DNA from: Streptomyces thermolilacinus SPC6
GTDB taxonomy: Bacteria; Actinomycetota; Actinomycetes; Streptomycetales; Streptomycetaceae
Length of the DNA: 64,000 nt
Direction of reading: 5' to 3'
NCBI RefSeq assembly: GCF_000478605.2
Contig: NZ_ASHX02000001.1
Coordinates: 62,001 to 126,000 of the forward strand
A program made the position numbers and the translations under genes. This document shows positions 8,281 to 16,699 of this stretch, in pieces. The number at the start of each line of letters is the position of its first letter. The stretch's first letter is position 1. The notes below the pieces were generated by a model. That model was not told where the DNA came from. It saw only the letters and a list, made by a program, of their open reading frames with translations, and searched no databases.

Positions 8281-9291
8281 TTACGTGCGGGCCCGGTGCC
8301 CGTCCAGCGGGATTCCCGGCGCGGGCGCGGGCGGTCCGGTGCGGTGACGAGCTGTGGCTTCGTCACCGGGAGGTGCCGTTCCGGGGTTTTCGCCGGGGGT
8401 GCGCTGCCGGTCGGGGTCTTTCAGGAGGCGGGTCACGGTGTCGGTGACGAGACGGGTCACCTCGGCGGGGTCCGCGTCGGCGAGTGGCTGCTTGCGGATG
8501 ACGACGCGCATCAGGCCGATGCCGAGCAGCCAGGCGAGGGCGAGGTCGGCGCGGAGCTCGCGGTCGTCGGTGTCGCCGAGCGTGGCGAGGACGCGGGCGT
8601 AGTCGGTGCCGAGGGACGCGACTGCCGCCGCCACCTCGTCCTGCGCGCCGACCGAGCGCAGGAGCGTCTCCAGGGACCGGGCGGCCCCGGTCGCGTCGCC
8701 GTCCTGGTCCGGCGGGGCCGCGAGCATGCCGGTCAGAATGGCCTCCAGGAGCTGTTCGGGAGGGGTCGTACGCAGCTGTTCCAGGCCGCCGCGGGACACC
8801 GCCTCGCCGAACAGGGCCCGCTTCGAGCCGAAGTGGCGGAACAGCAGGGCCTGGTTGACGCCCGCGCGGGCCGCGATGTCCCGGACGGTCGCCCGCTCGT
8901 ACCCGCGCTCGGCGAACAGCTCCGACGCGGCGGCCAGCAGCCGCTCCCGTGTCGGCCCGCCGCCGCGCGCCCGCCGGGGCCGCTGCCGGCCCGGGGCGGG
9001 GCGCCGGCTCGTACCCCGCTCCCTGGCCGGGGGCTCTGCCGCCGCCTCGGTCCGGTTCTCCTCCTTGGCATGGACCGGGGCCGTGGGCTCGGTCCGGACC
9101 TCCTCCCTGGCCTGGGCCCGGGCCGTGGGATCGGTCCGGGTCCGGGTCCGATCGCTCGTCTGGTCGCGGGTCCGGGACCGGCTCCGGGGCTCGGGCGACG
9201 CCGCGCCGCCGACCGGGCGTGCCGGGTCGTCTTCGGGTGCCGCGCCGTTCGCCGGGTGCGCGGTCCCGCTCAACGTCCTGCCGGACTCCAC
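8281..9291 (-). CDS. TetR/AcrR-family regulator with long charged N-terminal extension
   Basis: 336 residues if translation starts at GTG 9291, which has GGAGGAGAGG just upstream. The HTH lies unusually far in, at about residues 110-155 (RERLLAAASELFAERGYERA, TVRDIAARAGVNQALLFRHF). It is preceded by about 100 residues of low-complexity Arg/Thr/Glu/Pro-rich sequence. That tail is either a genuine disordered extension or shows that the true start is further downstream, although I see no better start codon with a ribosome binding site. A TetR C-terminal ligand domain follows. The gene is divergent from a P450 gene, with a perfect 16-bp palindrome in between; repression of the P450 operon and of itself is the likely role. 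Confidence 0.83.
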   Translation of the reverse strand: MESGRTLSGTAHPANGAAPEDDPARPVGGAASPEPRSRSRTRDQTSDRTRTRTDPTARAQAREEVRTEPTAPVHAKEENRTEAAAEPPARERGTSRRPAPGRQRPRRARGGGPTRERLLAAASELFAERGYERATVRDIAARAGVNQALLFRHFGSKRALFGEAVSRGGLEQLRTTPPEQLLEAILTGMLAAPPDQDGDATGAARSLETLLRSVGAQDEVAAAVASLGTDYARVLATLGDTDDRELRADLALAWLLGIGLMRVVIRKQPLADADPAEVTRLVTDTVTRLLKDPDRQRTPGENPGTAPPGDEATARHRTGPPAPAPGIPLDGHRART

Positions 9292-9376
9292 CCAGTCCCC
9301 TCTCCTCCGTCGTCCGCTGCCCCGAACGGGGGCCCACGAGGCGCCGTTGACCGCCGCCGGGGCCAACTCTAGGTTG

Positions 9377-9392
9377 GTAAGCAGCTGCTTAC
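9377..9392. promoter_or_regulatory. perfect 16-bp palindrome, candidate TetR operator
   Basis: GTAAGCAGCTGCTTAC, flanked by TTG on one side and ACCA on the other, lies 18 bp before the P450 start and 85 bp from the TetR start. It sits where the P450 promoter core or early transcript would be, so binding would block transcription. Size, symmetry and position fit a TetR operator. Confidence 0.7.
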
Positions 9393-9410
9393 ACCAGGGA
9401 GGTTTCCCCC

Positions 9411-10604
9411 GTGACGACCGCACGCGAAGAGACGCCGCTCGCCTATCCGTTCAACGAGCCCGAGGGGCTCGGCCTCGCCGAGGCGTACACGGAGGCGCTG
9501 GAGCGGCCCGGCCTGTTACGCGTCCGCATGACCTACGGCGAGCCCGCCTGGCTGGCCACCCGGTACGCCGACGCCCGTCTCGTCCTCGGGGACCGGCGCT
9601 TCAGCCGGGCCGACGCCCGCCTGCACGACGAGCCGCGCCAGTCGGAGGCGCAGCAGGACGCGGGCATCCTGAGCATGGACCCGCCGGAGCACACCCGCCT
9701 GCGCACGCTCGTGGCGAAGGCGTTCACGATGCACCGGGTCGAGAAGCTCCGCCCGGAGGTCCGCGAGCTGACGCACGGCTTCCTGGACCGGATGGAGGCC
9801 GCGGGTCCGCCGCTCGACCTGGTCGAGCACTACGCGCTGCCGATCCCCGTCGCCGTGATCTGCCGGATGCTGGGCGTCCCGGAGGAGGACCAGCCGAGGT
9901 TCCGGGTGTGGAGCGACGCGGCGCTCTCGACGAGCTCGCTGACGGCCGAGGAGTTCTTCGGCAACCGGGAGGAACTGCGGACGTACATGGCAGGTCTGGT
10001 CCAGGAGCACCGGGAGAACCCGCGCCCGGACCTGATGACCGCGCTGATCGACGCCCGTGACACGGACGACCGGCTCACCGAGCTGGAGCTGGTCGATCTG
10101 TGCGTGGGCCTGCTGATCGCCGGGCACGAGACCACGGCGAGCCAGATCCCGAACTTCGTGTACGCGCTGCTGGAGCACCCCGACCAGCTGGCGCTGCTGC
10201 GGGAGCGGCCGGAGCTGATCGCGGGCGCGGTGGAGGAGCTGCTGCGGTTCGTCCCGCTCGGCAGCGGGGCCGCCTTCCCCCGGTACGCCACGGAGGACAT
10301 CGAGGTGGGCGGCACCCTCGTACGGGCAGGGGAGCCGGTGCTCGTCGCGGTGGGCGCGGCCAACCGGGACGCGCTGAAGTTCACCGCGCCCGGGCGGCTC
10401 GACATCACGCGCACGCACGTGCAGCACCTGGGGTTCGGGCACGGCGTCCACCACTGCCTCGGCGCTCCCCTGGCGCGGTTGGAGCTCCAGGAGGCGCTGC
10501 TGGCGCTGCTGACGCGGTTCCCGGACCTGCACATCGCGGGTGACGTCGTGTGGAAGAACCAGATGCTGGTCCGCGGGCCGCGCGAGATGCCGGTGGGGTG
10601 GTGA
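9411..10604 (+). CDS. cytochrome P450
   Basis: 397 residues, a typical soluble class I bacterial P450. The I-helix oxygen-binding motif is LLIAGHETTASQ, the K-helix ExxR is VEELLRF, and the heme loop is LGFGHGVHHCLGAPLARLEL with the Cys thiolate. It starts at GTG 9411 behind GGGAGG. The stop overlaps the GTG start of a ferredoxin gene, so the redox partner is translationally coupled. Monooxygenation of a lipid, xenobiotic or secondary metabolite is expected. It most resembles the CYP105/CYP107-type actinobacterial families; no precise subfamily is claimed. Probably repressed by the divergent TetR. Confidence 0.93.
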   Translation: MTTAREETPLAYPFNEPEGLGLAEAYTEALERPGLLRVRMTYGEPAWLATRYADARLVLGDRRFSRADARLHDEPRQSEAQQDAGILSMDPPEHTRLRTLVAKAFTMHRVEKLRPEVRELTHGFLDRMEAAGPPLDLVEHYALPIPVAVICRMLGVPEEDQPRFRVWSDAALSTSSLTAEEFFGNREELRTYMAGLVQEHRENPRPDLMTALIDARDTDDRLTELELVDLCVGLLIAGHETTASQIPNFVYALLEHPDQLALLRERPELIAGAVEELLRFVPLGSGAAFPRYATEDIEVGGTLVRAGEPVLVAVGAANRDALKFTAPGRLDITRTHVQHLGFGHGVHHCLGAPLARLELQEALLALLTRFPDLHIAGDVVWKNQMLVRGPREMPVGW

Positions 10605-10825
10605 CGGCGGTGGACTGGACGGTCGAGGTCGATCCGGGGCTGTGCATGGGCTCCGGGATGTGCGCGGCGCTCGCGCCGGAGCTGTTCCGGCTGGAGGGTA
10701 CGTACGCGGAGCCGGTCCGTGCGCGGATCCCGCAGGACGAACGGGCCCTGGACGCCGCGGACTCGTGCCCGGCACTGGCCATCACGGTCCGCGACGGTAC
10801 GAGGACGCTGGGGCCCCGCCCCTGA
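10601..10825 (+). CDS. 3Fe-4S ferredoxin
   Basis: 74 residues. Cysteines are arranged as C-x5-C (GLCMGSGMCA) near residue 15 and a distal C-P (DSCPALAI) near residue 60, the pattern of [3Fe-4S] ferredoxins that feed P450s. The GTG start lies in the P450 stop (GTGA overlap). It transfers electrons from a ferredoxin reductase, not encoded here, to the P450. It ends the two-gene operon and is followed by a strong hairpin. Confidence 0.9.
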   Translation: MTAVDWTVEVDPGLCMGSGMCAALAPELFRLEGTYAEPVRARIPQDERALDAADSCPALAITVRDGTRTLGPRP

Positions 10826-10887
10826 CACCGGGTCGGCCCGTCCCGGCCGCGGGCGGCTCGGCCTGACAGCGGAGACGGAGGGTGAGC

Positions 10888-10917
10888 CGGGCCCGCTCCC
10901 GGTCACGGGGGCGGGCC
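10888..10917 (+). terminator. hairpin terminator after P450-ferredoxin operon
   Basis: GGGCCCGCTCCC and GGGGGCGGGCCC can form a 12-bp stem (one G-U pair) with a 6-base loop, followed by TTCCC. It lies between two convergent genes and may serve both. Confidence 0.55.
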
Positions 10918-10992
10918 CTTCCCATGTCCGGGCGGGCTCGGGGCGGACGGGGGGCTGTCTGCCCTGATGGCGAGGCCCCCGGGTGCTCATGC

Positions 10993-11160
10993 TCAGGAGT
11001 CCGGGTCCGGGTGGGAGGGCAGCTTCTCGCGGACGGTGCTCCCCGGGTAGTGCCGGGCCACGGTCTCCGCGGTGGGCCGGTCGCGGGAGGTGAAGACCAC
11101 CTCCCCCGCCGGGGTGACCACCTCCCACTCCTGGCGCCTCCGTTCGCACCCACAGGCCAT
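10993..11160 (-). CDS. small DUF7196-like protein
   Basis: A 55-residue protein beginning MACGCERRRQEWEVVTPAGE at ATG 11160, with AGGGAG eight bases upstream. The MACGC start followed by a basic stretch and a short beta-rich W/F pattern resembles small actinobacterial and actinophage proteins grouped as DUF7196. The two N-terminal Cys could bind metal. It lies downstream of DUF1360 and DUF11-repeat genes on the same strand, so the three may form a unit. Function unknown. Confidence 0.6.
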   Translation of the reverse strand: MACGCERRRQEWEVVTPAGEVVFTSRDRPTAETVARHYPGSTVREKLPSHPDPDS

Positions 11161-11227
11161 GGTCCGCTCCCTTCCGCCCGTACGGCTCCTTCGGTACGGG
11201 TCCTGTTCCGGTTCGGGGTTCTGGGGG

Positions 11228-11569
11228 TCACCCGGCCGTCCGGCCGAGGGTGTCGTCCACGCGGTTCAGCAGGGCCGCTGCTCCGGCGACGGCCAGCCAC
11301 TCGACGCCGTGGACGAGGAGCGGCGCGTCGTGGAACCGGCCGGTGGCGAGCAGGTACACGGCCAGCAAAGCGCCGCACAGCCACCAGCCCATGCAATACA
11401 CGCACGAGACGAGGGTGACGGCGGCGGTGCGTGGCGCGGAGCCGGGGCGTCGCCGGCGCCAGGCGAGGACGCGGGTTCTGGCGGGGTCGAGGATCGTGTC
11501 GTGGACGGCGAGCCGGGTCGCGCGGTAACCGGCGAGGCCGAGCAGCGCGAGTTCGGTGGCGTCGAGCAC
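11228..11569 (-). CDS. DUF1360 domain-containing membrane protein
   Basis: 113 residues with two or three hydrophobic segments. The pattern LAGYRATRLAVHDTILDP followed by SCVYCMGWWLC (paired Cys beside Trp residues) matches DUF1360, known from Bacillus sporulation-related proteins and actinobacterial or phage genomes. It is probably membrane-embedded. It starts at ATG 11569, 85 bp after the stop of the DUF11 gene, with a strong hairpin between. A functional link to that gene is inferred only from order. Confidence 0.75.
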   Translation of the reverse strand: MLDATELALLGLAGYRATRLAVHDTILDPARTRVLAWRRRRPGSAPRTAAVTLVSCVYCMGWWLCGALLAVYLLATGRFHDAPLLVHGVEWLAVAGAAALLNRVDDTLGRTAG

Positions 11570-11618
11570 CGTGGCCCCTTTCGCTGAGGGTCCGTCGGGC
11601 GGCCCAGGAGCTGGAGAC

Positions 11619-11643
11619 GCCCGCCCCCGTGGCGGGGGCGGGC
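11619..11643 (-). terminator. strong hairpin after DUF11 gene
   Basis: GCCCGCCCCCG and CGGGGGCGGGC form a perfect 11-bp stem with a TGG loop. It lies 12 bp beyond the stop of the DUF11-repeat gene and before the DUF1360 gene, so it may separate or attenuate transcription between them. Confidence 0.6.
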
Positions 11644-11654
11644 TCGCTCCGGGG

Positions 11655-13760
11655 TCAGTCGGCGATCTTGACGTACGTCAGGTAGGAGCGCTCGCCGTGG
11701 AAGCGGGAGCTCTCGATGGTGGCGTCGTCGAGGCCGTCGCCGGGGCCGCCGCCTCGGAGGATGGCCTGGACGCGGACCGTCTTCGACCCTTGGGCGGCGG
11801 AGACGGTGACCAGTCCGTTCAGGGAGGTCGGGCCGTGCATGCAGTGCTGGAAGCGGGTGTCGGGGGCGGCGCGGAACTGGTGCTGCGCCGACTGGCGGGC
11901 GCCGAGTTCGACCGCGCCGCTCTGCACGTGGACGAGGCGGACCTGCGTCCACAGGTTCGTACCGCCGCCGTAGTCGATGGTCGCGCAGATCTGCGTGTCG
12001 ATGTCGCCGAGGACGAGGTACACGCCGGGGTGGGGAAGCGTGACCTGGAGGGGCGTGTTCGCCCAGGTGTCGTTGAGGCGGGTGGGCCGCAGATCGACGT
12101 CGGCGACGGGGCCGGCCTCGCCGCGTACCGGGGTGAGGTAGGCGCGGAGCCGGTAGTCCTGCGGGCAGGCGTCGGCGGCCGGGGGTGTGACGACGACATC
12201 GACGGACTGCCGGTTGTCGGCGATGCGGGCCGGGGCGGGCCCGGAGGCGCCGAGGACGCGGGTGCGCGGGACGAGCAGCCCGGTGGGCGTGCACTCCAGG
12301 GCGTTGCAGGGGCCGGGGGCGATGTCCCCCCGCGCGCAGGGGTCGTCGGGCGGGCAGGGGGCGGGCGGGCAGGGTTTCGCGCAGGGGTCGCAGGGGGCGG
12401 CGTCCTCGACGCAGATGGTGACCGCGTCGGTGTTGTTGCCGGGGCGGGGGTCGGTCTCGTTGCCGTCGGCGGTGGCGGTGTTGGTGAGGGGGCCGGCCGC
12501 GGTGGCCTTGGCGCGCAGGGTGAGGGTGGCGGTGGCGCCTTCGGCGAGGTCCCCGACGGTCCAGCGGCCGGTGGCGGGGTCGTAGGAGCCGGTGGTGGCG
12601 GTGGAGGAGACGTGGACGAGGTTCTCGGGGAGCTGGTCGGTGAGGGTGACGCCGGTGGCGTCGTTGGGGCCGGTGTTGCGGACGGTGACGCGGTAGGTGA
12701 CGGTCTGGCCGACGGTGACGGTGGTCGCGTCGGCGGACTTGACCACGCGGAGGTCGGCTGCCGCGCGGACCTCGGTGACGGTCTCGTTCGAGGTGGCGGT
12801 GAGCGGCTCGGGGATGTCGCCGAGGCGGTTCTCGTAGGTGGCGGTGGCGGTGTTGGTGACGCGGCCGCCGGCGCTGGCCTCGTCGATGGTGACGCGGTAC
12901 TCGACGGTGGTGCCGCCGGGCAGGGTCTCGGTGTTGGGGAGGCCGCCGGCCTGCCCGCTGGTGGCGCCGTTGCCGAGGTGGAAGACGACCCGGTTGCCCT
13001 GGGCATCGAAGTACGCCTGGTCGTCGCCGGTCCGGTCGGTCTTGGGCCCCGTGTTGGGGCCGTCCACGATGCGCAGGGAGCCCGGCAGGTAGGTGGTCCC
13101 GGCCGGGACGGCGTCGGTCAGGACCAGGTTCTCGGCGGCGCCGCCGCCTTCGTTGCGGGCGGTGACGCGGTACGTGATGACGTCGCCGACCTCCAGCGGG
13201 CCCTCGGGTACGGCGGTCTTGGTGAGCACCACGAGGGGTGCGGTGCCGAAGAACACCCCGTCGAGGAAGTTGCCGACGCCCTGGTTGCCGCCGGCCGCGG
13301 CGATGGAGCGGAAGGCGAACCGGGTCGTCGTCTGGCCGGGCGGCACGGTGTAGGTGCCGGTGTAGTAGCCCCAGGCGCTGGTGCCGTCGGTGAACCGGCG
13401 CTGCTCGACGGCCGCCCCGGGCGCGCCGATGTCCAGGGCCATCGTGTCCTGGCCGAGCCGCCCGCGGTGGTAGAGCCGCCAGTACAGGGTGGTGCCGGGG
13501 GTGGTGGGCAGGTCCTGGTAGAGCGTGGAGACGTGGTTGGCGTTGAGCTCGGCGAACTGGGCGCCGTCGGCGGCCGGTACGCCGTTGAAGCCGGAGCGCC
13601 ACAGTTCGATCAGGTGGTCGGGTGCGGTGGTGAGCCAGCCGGGGACCCGGCGGGGCGCCTGCGTCTGGGAGGCGTCCGGCAGGAACTCGACGCCGGTGAC
13701 GGACGGCTCCTCGAAGCTGCCGTTGACGAGCGCCACGCGCAGCGGGATGGGTGTGGTCAC
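11655..13760 (-). CDS. large DUF11-repeat protein, no signal peptide
   Basis: 701 residues from GTG 13760, which follows AAAGGGGGAA. The N-terminal 160 residues resemble choice-of-anchor or DUF642-like beta sandwiches (VNGSFEEPSVTG). Two DUF11 repeats follow, about residues 165-290 and 295-420, each with the pattern VGDVITYRVTARN or VGQTVTYRVTVRNTGPND and NTATA. Next is a Cys/Pro-rich hinge (about ten Cys in 40 residues, near 420-460), then a C-terminal beta-rich domain ending SYLTYVKIAD. DUF11 proteins are normally surface or extracellular structural proteins, yet no signal peptide is visible. Either it is exported by a non-Sec route or remains inside. Function unknown. Confidence 0.82.
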   Translation of the reverse strand: MTTPIPLRVALVNGSFEEPSVTGVEFLPDASQTQAPRRVPGWLTTAPDHLIELWRSGFNGVPAADGAQFAELNANHVSTLYQDLPTTPGTTLYWRLYHRGRLGQDTMALDIGAPGAAVEQRRFTDGTSAWGYYTGTYTVPPGQTTTRFAFRSIAAAGGNQGVGNFLDGVFFGTAPLVVLTKTAVPEGPLEVGDVITYRVTARNEGGGAAENLVLTDAVPAGTTYLPGSLRIVDGPNTGPKTDRTGDDQAYFDAQGNRVVFHLGNGATSGQAGGLPNTETLPGGTTVEYRVTIDEASAGGRVTNTATATYENRLGDIPEPLTATSNETVTEVRAAADLRVVKSADATTVTVGQTVTYRVTVRNTGPNDATGVTLTDQLPENLVHVSSTATTGSYDPATGRWTVGDLAEGATATLTLRAKATAAGPLTNTATADGNETDPRPGNNTDAVTICVEDAAPCDPCAKPCPPAPCPPDDPCARGDIAPGPCNALECTPTGLLVPRTRVLGASGPAPARIADNRQSVDVVVTPPAADACPQDYRLRAYLTPVRGEAGPVADVDLRPTRLNDTWANTPLQVTLPHPGVYLVLGDIDTQICATIDYGGGTNLWTQVRLVHVQSGAVELGARQSAQHQFRAAPDTRFQHCMHGPTSLNGLVTVSAAQGSKTVRVQAILRGGGPGDGLDDATIESSRFHGERSYLTYVKIAD

Positions 13761-14131
13761 GGTCGTTCCCCCTTTGGTACTGCCTGGTCGGGGCCACCGG
13801 GCGGGGCACGTGGGAACGCGGCCCGGCGCGGCCGGTGGCAGGGGAAGGACAGCGCATCGCGGGATGGGCGGACAGTGACCGGGCGCGGGTCCCGGCCATC
13901 CGCACGTCCGGGGTTTGACGGCGTGTGTACGGGACACGGAACGGCGTGCCGCGCAGCGCGTCCGTCGCGTTCATGTCACGTATGGCGCAGGTGTTCCAGT
14001 GCGACCAGCCGCCCCGGCGCGATTGGCCGGAACACCCGCCCCGCCAGGCGCGACACACCACTCGATCGACTGATGTGCAGCGGCTCGCCGTTGACGCCCC
14101 GGTCGGTTTCCCACGGGGGTGTCGGCGGCGT
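13761..14131. other. gene-free stretch
   Basis: 371 bp between the DUF11 gene start and the stop of the MpaB gene. It must hold the DUF11 promoter on the minus strand. I see no convincing coding frame, repeat or strong hairpin. Confidence 0.5.
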
Positions 14132-15292
14132 TCAGCCGACGGTCGGGGGCGGCGGTGTCCAGCGGCGGTTGACGGGGACGGAGCTGGTGACGCCGTAGTC
14201 CTTCTTCAGCTCATCCGGGATGGCGTAGTGCATGACGCGGCCCCTGGTGAGGGAGGACAGTTCGAAGACGGTCGTGAGGTGGCCGATCCGGTCCAGCGCC
14301 CAGGCGGCCATCGGCGCGCGGTCCTCCAGGCGCTCCAGGACGCCGAGGAGGTGCGGAGCCGCCTTCACGACCGTGTCCCAGGGGGTGCGCGGCACGTCCA
14401 GCCAGTCCGCGCACGTGTCACCGATCAGATACCGGACGAGGGCGGAGACGACCGGGTCGAAGAAGGTGCCCGGCACGACCTCCTCGTACAGGTCGATGAG
14501 CTGCCTGGTGAGTTCGGCGCCCTCCGGCGAGGGGCCCATGTGCCGGACCATGTACAGGTCGAGGAACCGGCGGGCGTCCTGAAGGGTCGCCGGCGAGGCG
14601 GCCTGGTCGACGCCGAGCATGGCGCCGACGACGCGCCAGGCGTAGAAGTACGCCTCCGCGCCCTCGGTGGACATGTGGATGCCCAGCCGGTGGAGGCTGT
14701 CCAGCACCAGCAGCGAGAACAGCATCTGGCCGCCGATCATGTCCTCCTGGCAGATCGGCGTGCCCAGCGCGGCCACGTCCCAGCGGTCCTCGCGGCGCAG
14801 GTGGTGCCGGATGGCGGCGTGCAGGAGCCGCACCTTCTGGGCGGCCGGGACGAAGCGGCTGCCCGCCTCGAACGCGTCGGGCCGCATCAGGTAGACGGTG
14901 AACTGGCCGGTCTCCGCCATGCGTTTGGACGGGTACTTCAGCGAGTGCGTCGCCGACAGGAGCCGCGCCACGTGCGGGACGACGTAGCAGGCGGGCATGG
15001 ACGCGAACGACAGGGCGGTGGAGATGTGCACGTTGTTGTCGGTGAAGAACAGCCGGGCCTTCTCCATCTCGCCCCAGTCCACCCACGGCGGCGGCGCGGC
15101 GGTCTGCTGGAGGTACTCGCGGGCGACGTCGGGCAGCCCGTCGGGGAGCGGGGCGCCGACGGTGGAGACGTACCGCATCAGCGTGTTGAACTTCCCCACC
15201 TCCCCCCGCTCGAAGAGGGTCGCCACGGTCGCGTCGGCGAGTTCGTCGCCGACGGTCCGCAGGGCGTCCATCGACGCCTCGGTGTACGTCAT
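14132..15292 (-). CDS. oxygenase MpaB family protein (DUF2236, latex-clearing-protein-like)
   Basis: 386 residues from ATG 15292, preceded by AAGGAG. It matches the MpaB/Lcp superfamily of heme b enzymes: the opening region KFNTLMRYVSTVGAPLPDG contains the conserved R-x3-T pattern, and SATHSLKYPSKRMAETGQFT contains the His/Lys/Arg cluster around the heme pocket. Known members include the rubber oxygenase Lcp, which cleaves polyisoprene, and MpaB, which cleaves a farnesyl side chain in mycophenolate biosynthesis. The neighbouring upstream gene on the same strand is a polyprenyl synthase (51 bp gap), so the substrate may be a prenyl chain made by that enzyme. That coupling is inference. Confidence 0.85.
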   Translation of the reverse strand: MTYTEASMDALRTVGDELADATVATLFERGEVGKFNTLMRYVSTVGAPLPDGLPDVAREYLQQTAAPPPWVDWGEMEKARLFFTDNNVHISTALSFASMPACYVVPHVARLLSATHSLKYPSKRMAETGQFTVYLMRPDAFEAGSRFVPAAQKVRLLHAAIRHHLRREDRWDVAALGTPICQEDMIGGQMLFSLLVLDSLHRLGIHMSTEGAEAYFYAWRVVGAMLGVDQAASPATLQDARRFLDLYMVRHMGPSPEGAELTRQLIDLYEEVVPGTFFDPVVSALVRYLIGDTCADWLDVPRTPWDTVVKAAPHLLGVLERLEDRAPMAAWALDRIGHLTTVFELSSLTRGRVMHYAIPDELKKDYGVTSSVPVNRRWTPPPPTVG

Positions 15293-15342
15293 CGCGGGGC
15301 TCCTTGCTCCTCGTTGTCCTCGCCCGGCGGGGCGCGGTCGCG

Positions 15343-16395
15343 TCAGTACCGGCGGACCGCCGCCGCCTGGGCGAGCGCGGTCAGGGCCGTGGCGGCGTGC
15401 GGGGGGACGTCCATGTCGTGCACGGCGCGCGTGGCCTCCTCGACGCGGGCGGCGATCATCCGCTCGACGCGCTCGGGGGCCTTGAGGCGGCGCATCACCT
15501 CGCGCACCTCGCGCAGGCCGTCCGCGTCCAGGTCGGCACGGCCCAGCAGGGCGCGCAGCCGTGCCCGGTCCGTGTCGTCCGCCGCGGCCCAGGTCTCGGC
15601 GAGGAGCGCGGTCGGGCGGTGGCCGCGCAGGTCGTCCGCGTTGGCCTTGCCGGTACGGCGGGGGTCGCCGAACAGGCCGAGCAGGTCGTCGCGGAGCTGG
15701 AACGCCTCGCCGAGCGGCAGCCCGTACGCCGAGTAGCCCTCGCGCAGCCGCTCCCCCGCCCCGGCGAGGAGGCCGCCGATGAGCAGCGGCTGCTCGACGG
15801 TGTACTTGGCGGTCTTGTACCGGACGACCTTCAGCGACGCGGCCGTGTCCGGGGGCCTGCCGGTGCGCAGGATCTCCAGGCACTCCCCCGCGACCAGCTC
15901 ACGGGCCAGGGCGCCCCACAGCGGCCGTGCGCGGGCCAGGTACGCGGCGGGCAGGCCGCTGGACGCGAACAGCTGCCCGGCCAGCGCCATCAGCAGGTCG
16001 CCCACGAGCATGGCGAGGGACCGGGCGGCGCCGGTTGCGTGCGGGCGGCTCCCGAGTGCCTCCCGCAGGGCGACGTGCGCGGTGGGGCGGCCGTGCCGCA
16101 GGGGGCTGTCGTCGATCAGGTCGTCGTGCACGACGGCGGCGGCGTGCACCAGTTCCATGGAGGCCGCCGCGCGGAGCAGGGCGTCGCTGTCGGGCTGGCC
16201 CGCCGCGCGCCAGCCCCAGTAGCAGAACGCCGCCCGCAGCCGCTTGCCGTGCGCCACCGCCGCCTCCAGCCGGTCGGCGACCGGGCGCAGTTCCGGGTCC
16301 ACCGCGCCCAGCTCGTCCGCCTCGCGCGCGGTGAACCCGGCCAGCACCTCGTCCACGCGGGCCTTGAAGGCGGCGGGCTCGTACCGGTCAGTCAC
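15343..16395 (-). CDS. polyprenyl synthetase family protein
   Basis: 350 residues from GTG 16395, whose codon overlaps the stop of the upstream gene by eight bases; GTG 16422 is an alternative and neither has a strong ribosome binding site. It is an all-helical trans-isoprenyl diphosphate synthase. The first Asp-rich motif is VVHDDLIDDSPLRHGRPT and the second is FQLRDDLLGLFGDPRRTGK, so both Mg-diphosphate sites look intact. It would condense isopentenyl diphosphate with an allylic diphosphate in the cytoplasm. Residues before the first motif are small (SMELVHAA), but chain length cannot be fixed from this. It lies in an apparent operon with the MpaB oxygenase. Confidence 0.88.
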   Translation of the reverse strand: MTDRYEPAAFKARVDEVLAGFTAREADELGAVDPELRPVADRLEAAVAHGKRLRAAFCYWGWRAAGQPDSDALLRAAASMELVHAAAVVHDDLIDDSPLRHGRPTAHVALREALGSRPHATGAARSLAMLVGDLLMALAGQLFASSGLPAAYLARARPLWGALARELVAGECLEILRTGRPPDTAASLKVVRYKTAKYTVEQPLLIGGLLAGAGERLREGYSAYGLPLGEAFQLRDDLLGLFGDPRRTGKANADDLRGHRPTALLAETWAAADDTDRARLRALLGRADLDADGLREVREVMRRLKAPERVERMIAARVEEATRAVHDMDVPPHAATALTALAQAAAVRRY

Positions 16396-16699
16396 CGTCG
16401 GTGCGGGGTGACGATGGCGCACCCTGTTCCGCGCCCTCGCGGCGGGCGGCGGCGTGCCGGGCGAGCGTCTCCAGGTGCGGCGGCGGCATGGCCGCCCACC
16501 GGTCCAGGAGCAGCCGGCCGCGCGCCGTGAGGTCCCGTTCGGTGTCGGACGCCAGGTCCGGCAGGTCGGAGCGGCGCAGCAGCCCCCGGAACGTCCCCAC
16601 GGCCGACCGTACGGTGCTCAGGGCCACGTCGGCGAGCCCCGCCACCAGCAGGACCGCCTGTTCCTGCGGGCCGCTGCCGCGTCCGCTGTCGTCCCCCAT
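16388..16699 (-). CDS. small hypothetical protein, first gene of prenyl operon
   Basis: 103 residues from ATG 16699, with GGAGGAGGGTC directly upstream. The sequence is mostly helical (QEQAVLLVAGLADVALSTVR and RGRLLLDRWAAMPPPHLETL) with a charged C-terminus. It has no signal peptide or recognisable domain. Its stop overlaps the polyprenyl synthase start, so translation is probably coupled and the product may be an accessory or membrane-associated partner. Function unknown. Confidence 0.68.
   Translation of the reverse strand: MGDDSGRGSGPQEQAVLLVAGLADVALSTVRSAVGTFRGLLRRSDLPDLASDTERDLTARGRLLLDRWAAMPPPHLETLARHAAARREGAEQGAPSSPRTDGD

Noticed and set aside
10993..13760. Prophage remnant
   Set aside because: No integrase, terminase, capsid or portal genes; DUF11, DUF1360 and DUF7196-like families alone are insufficient.
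11266..14061. Long minus-strand frame overlapping the DUF11 gene in another frame
   Set aside because: Composition is almost only Arg, Pro and His with no domain; the DUF11 frame explains the region.
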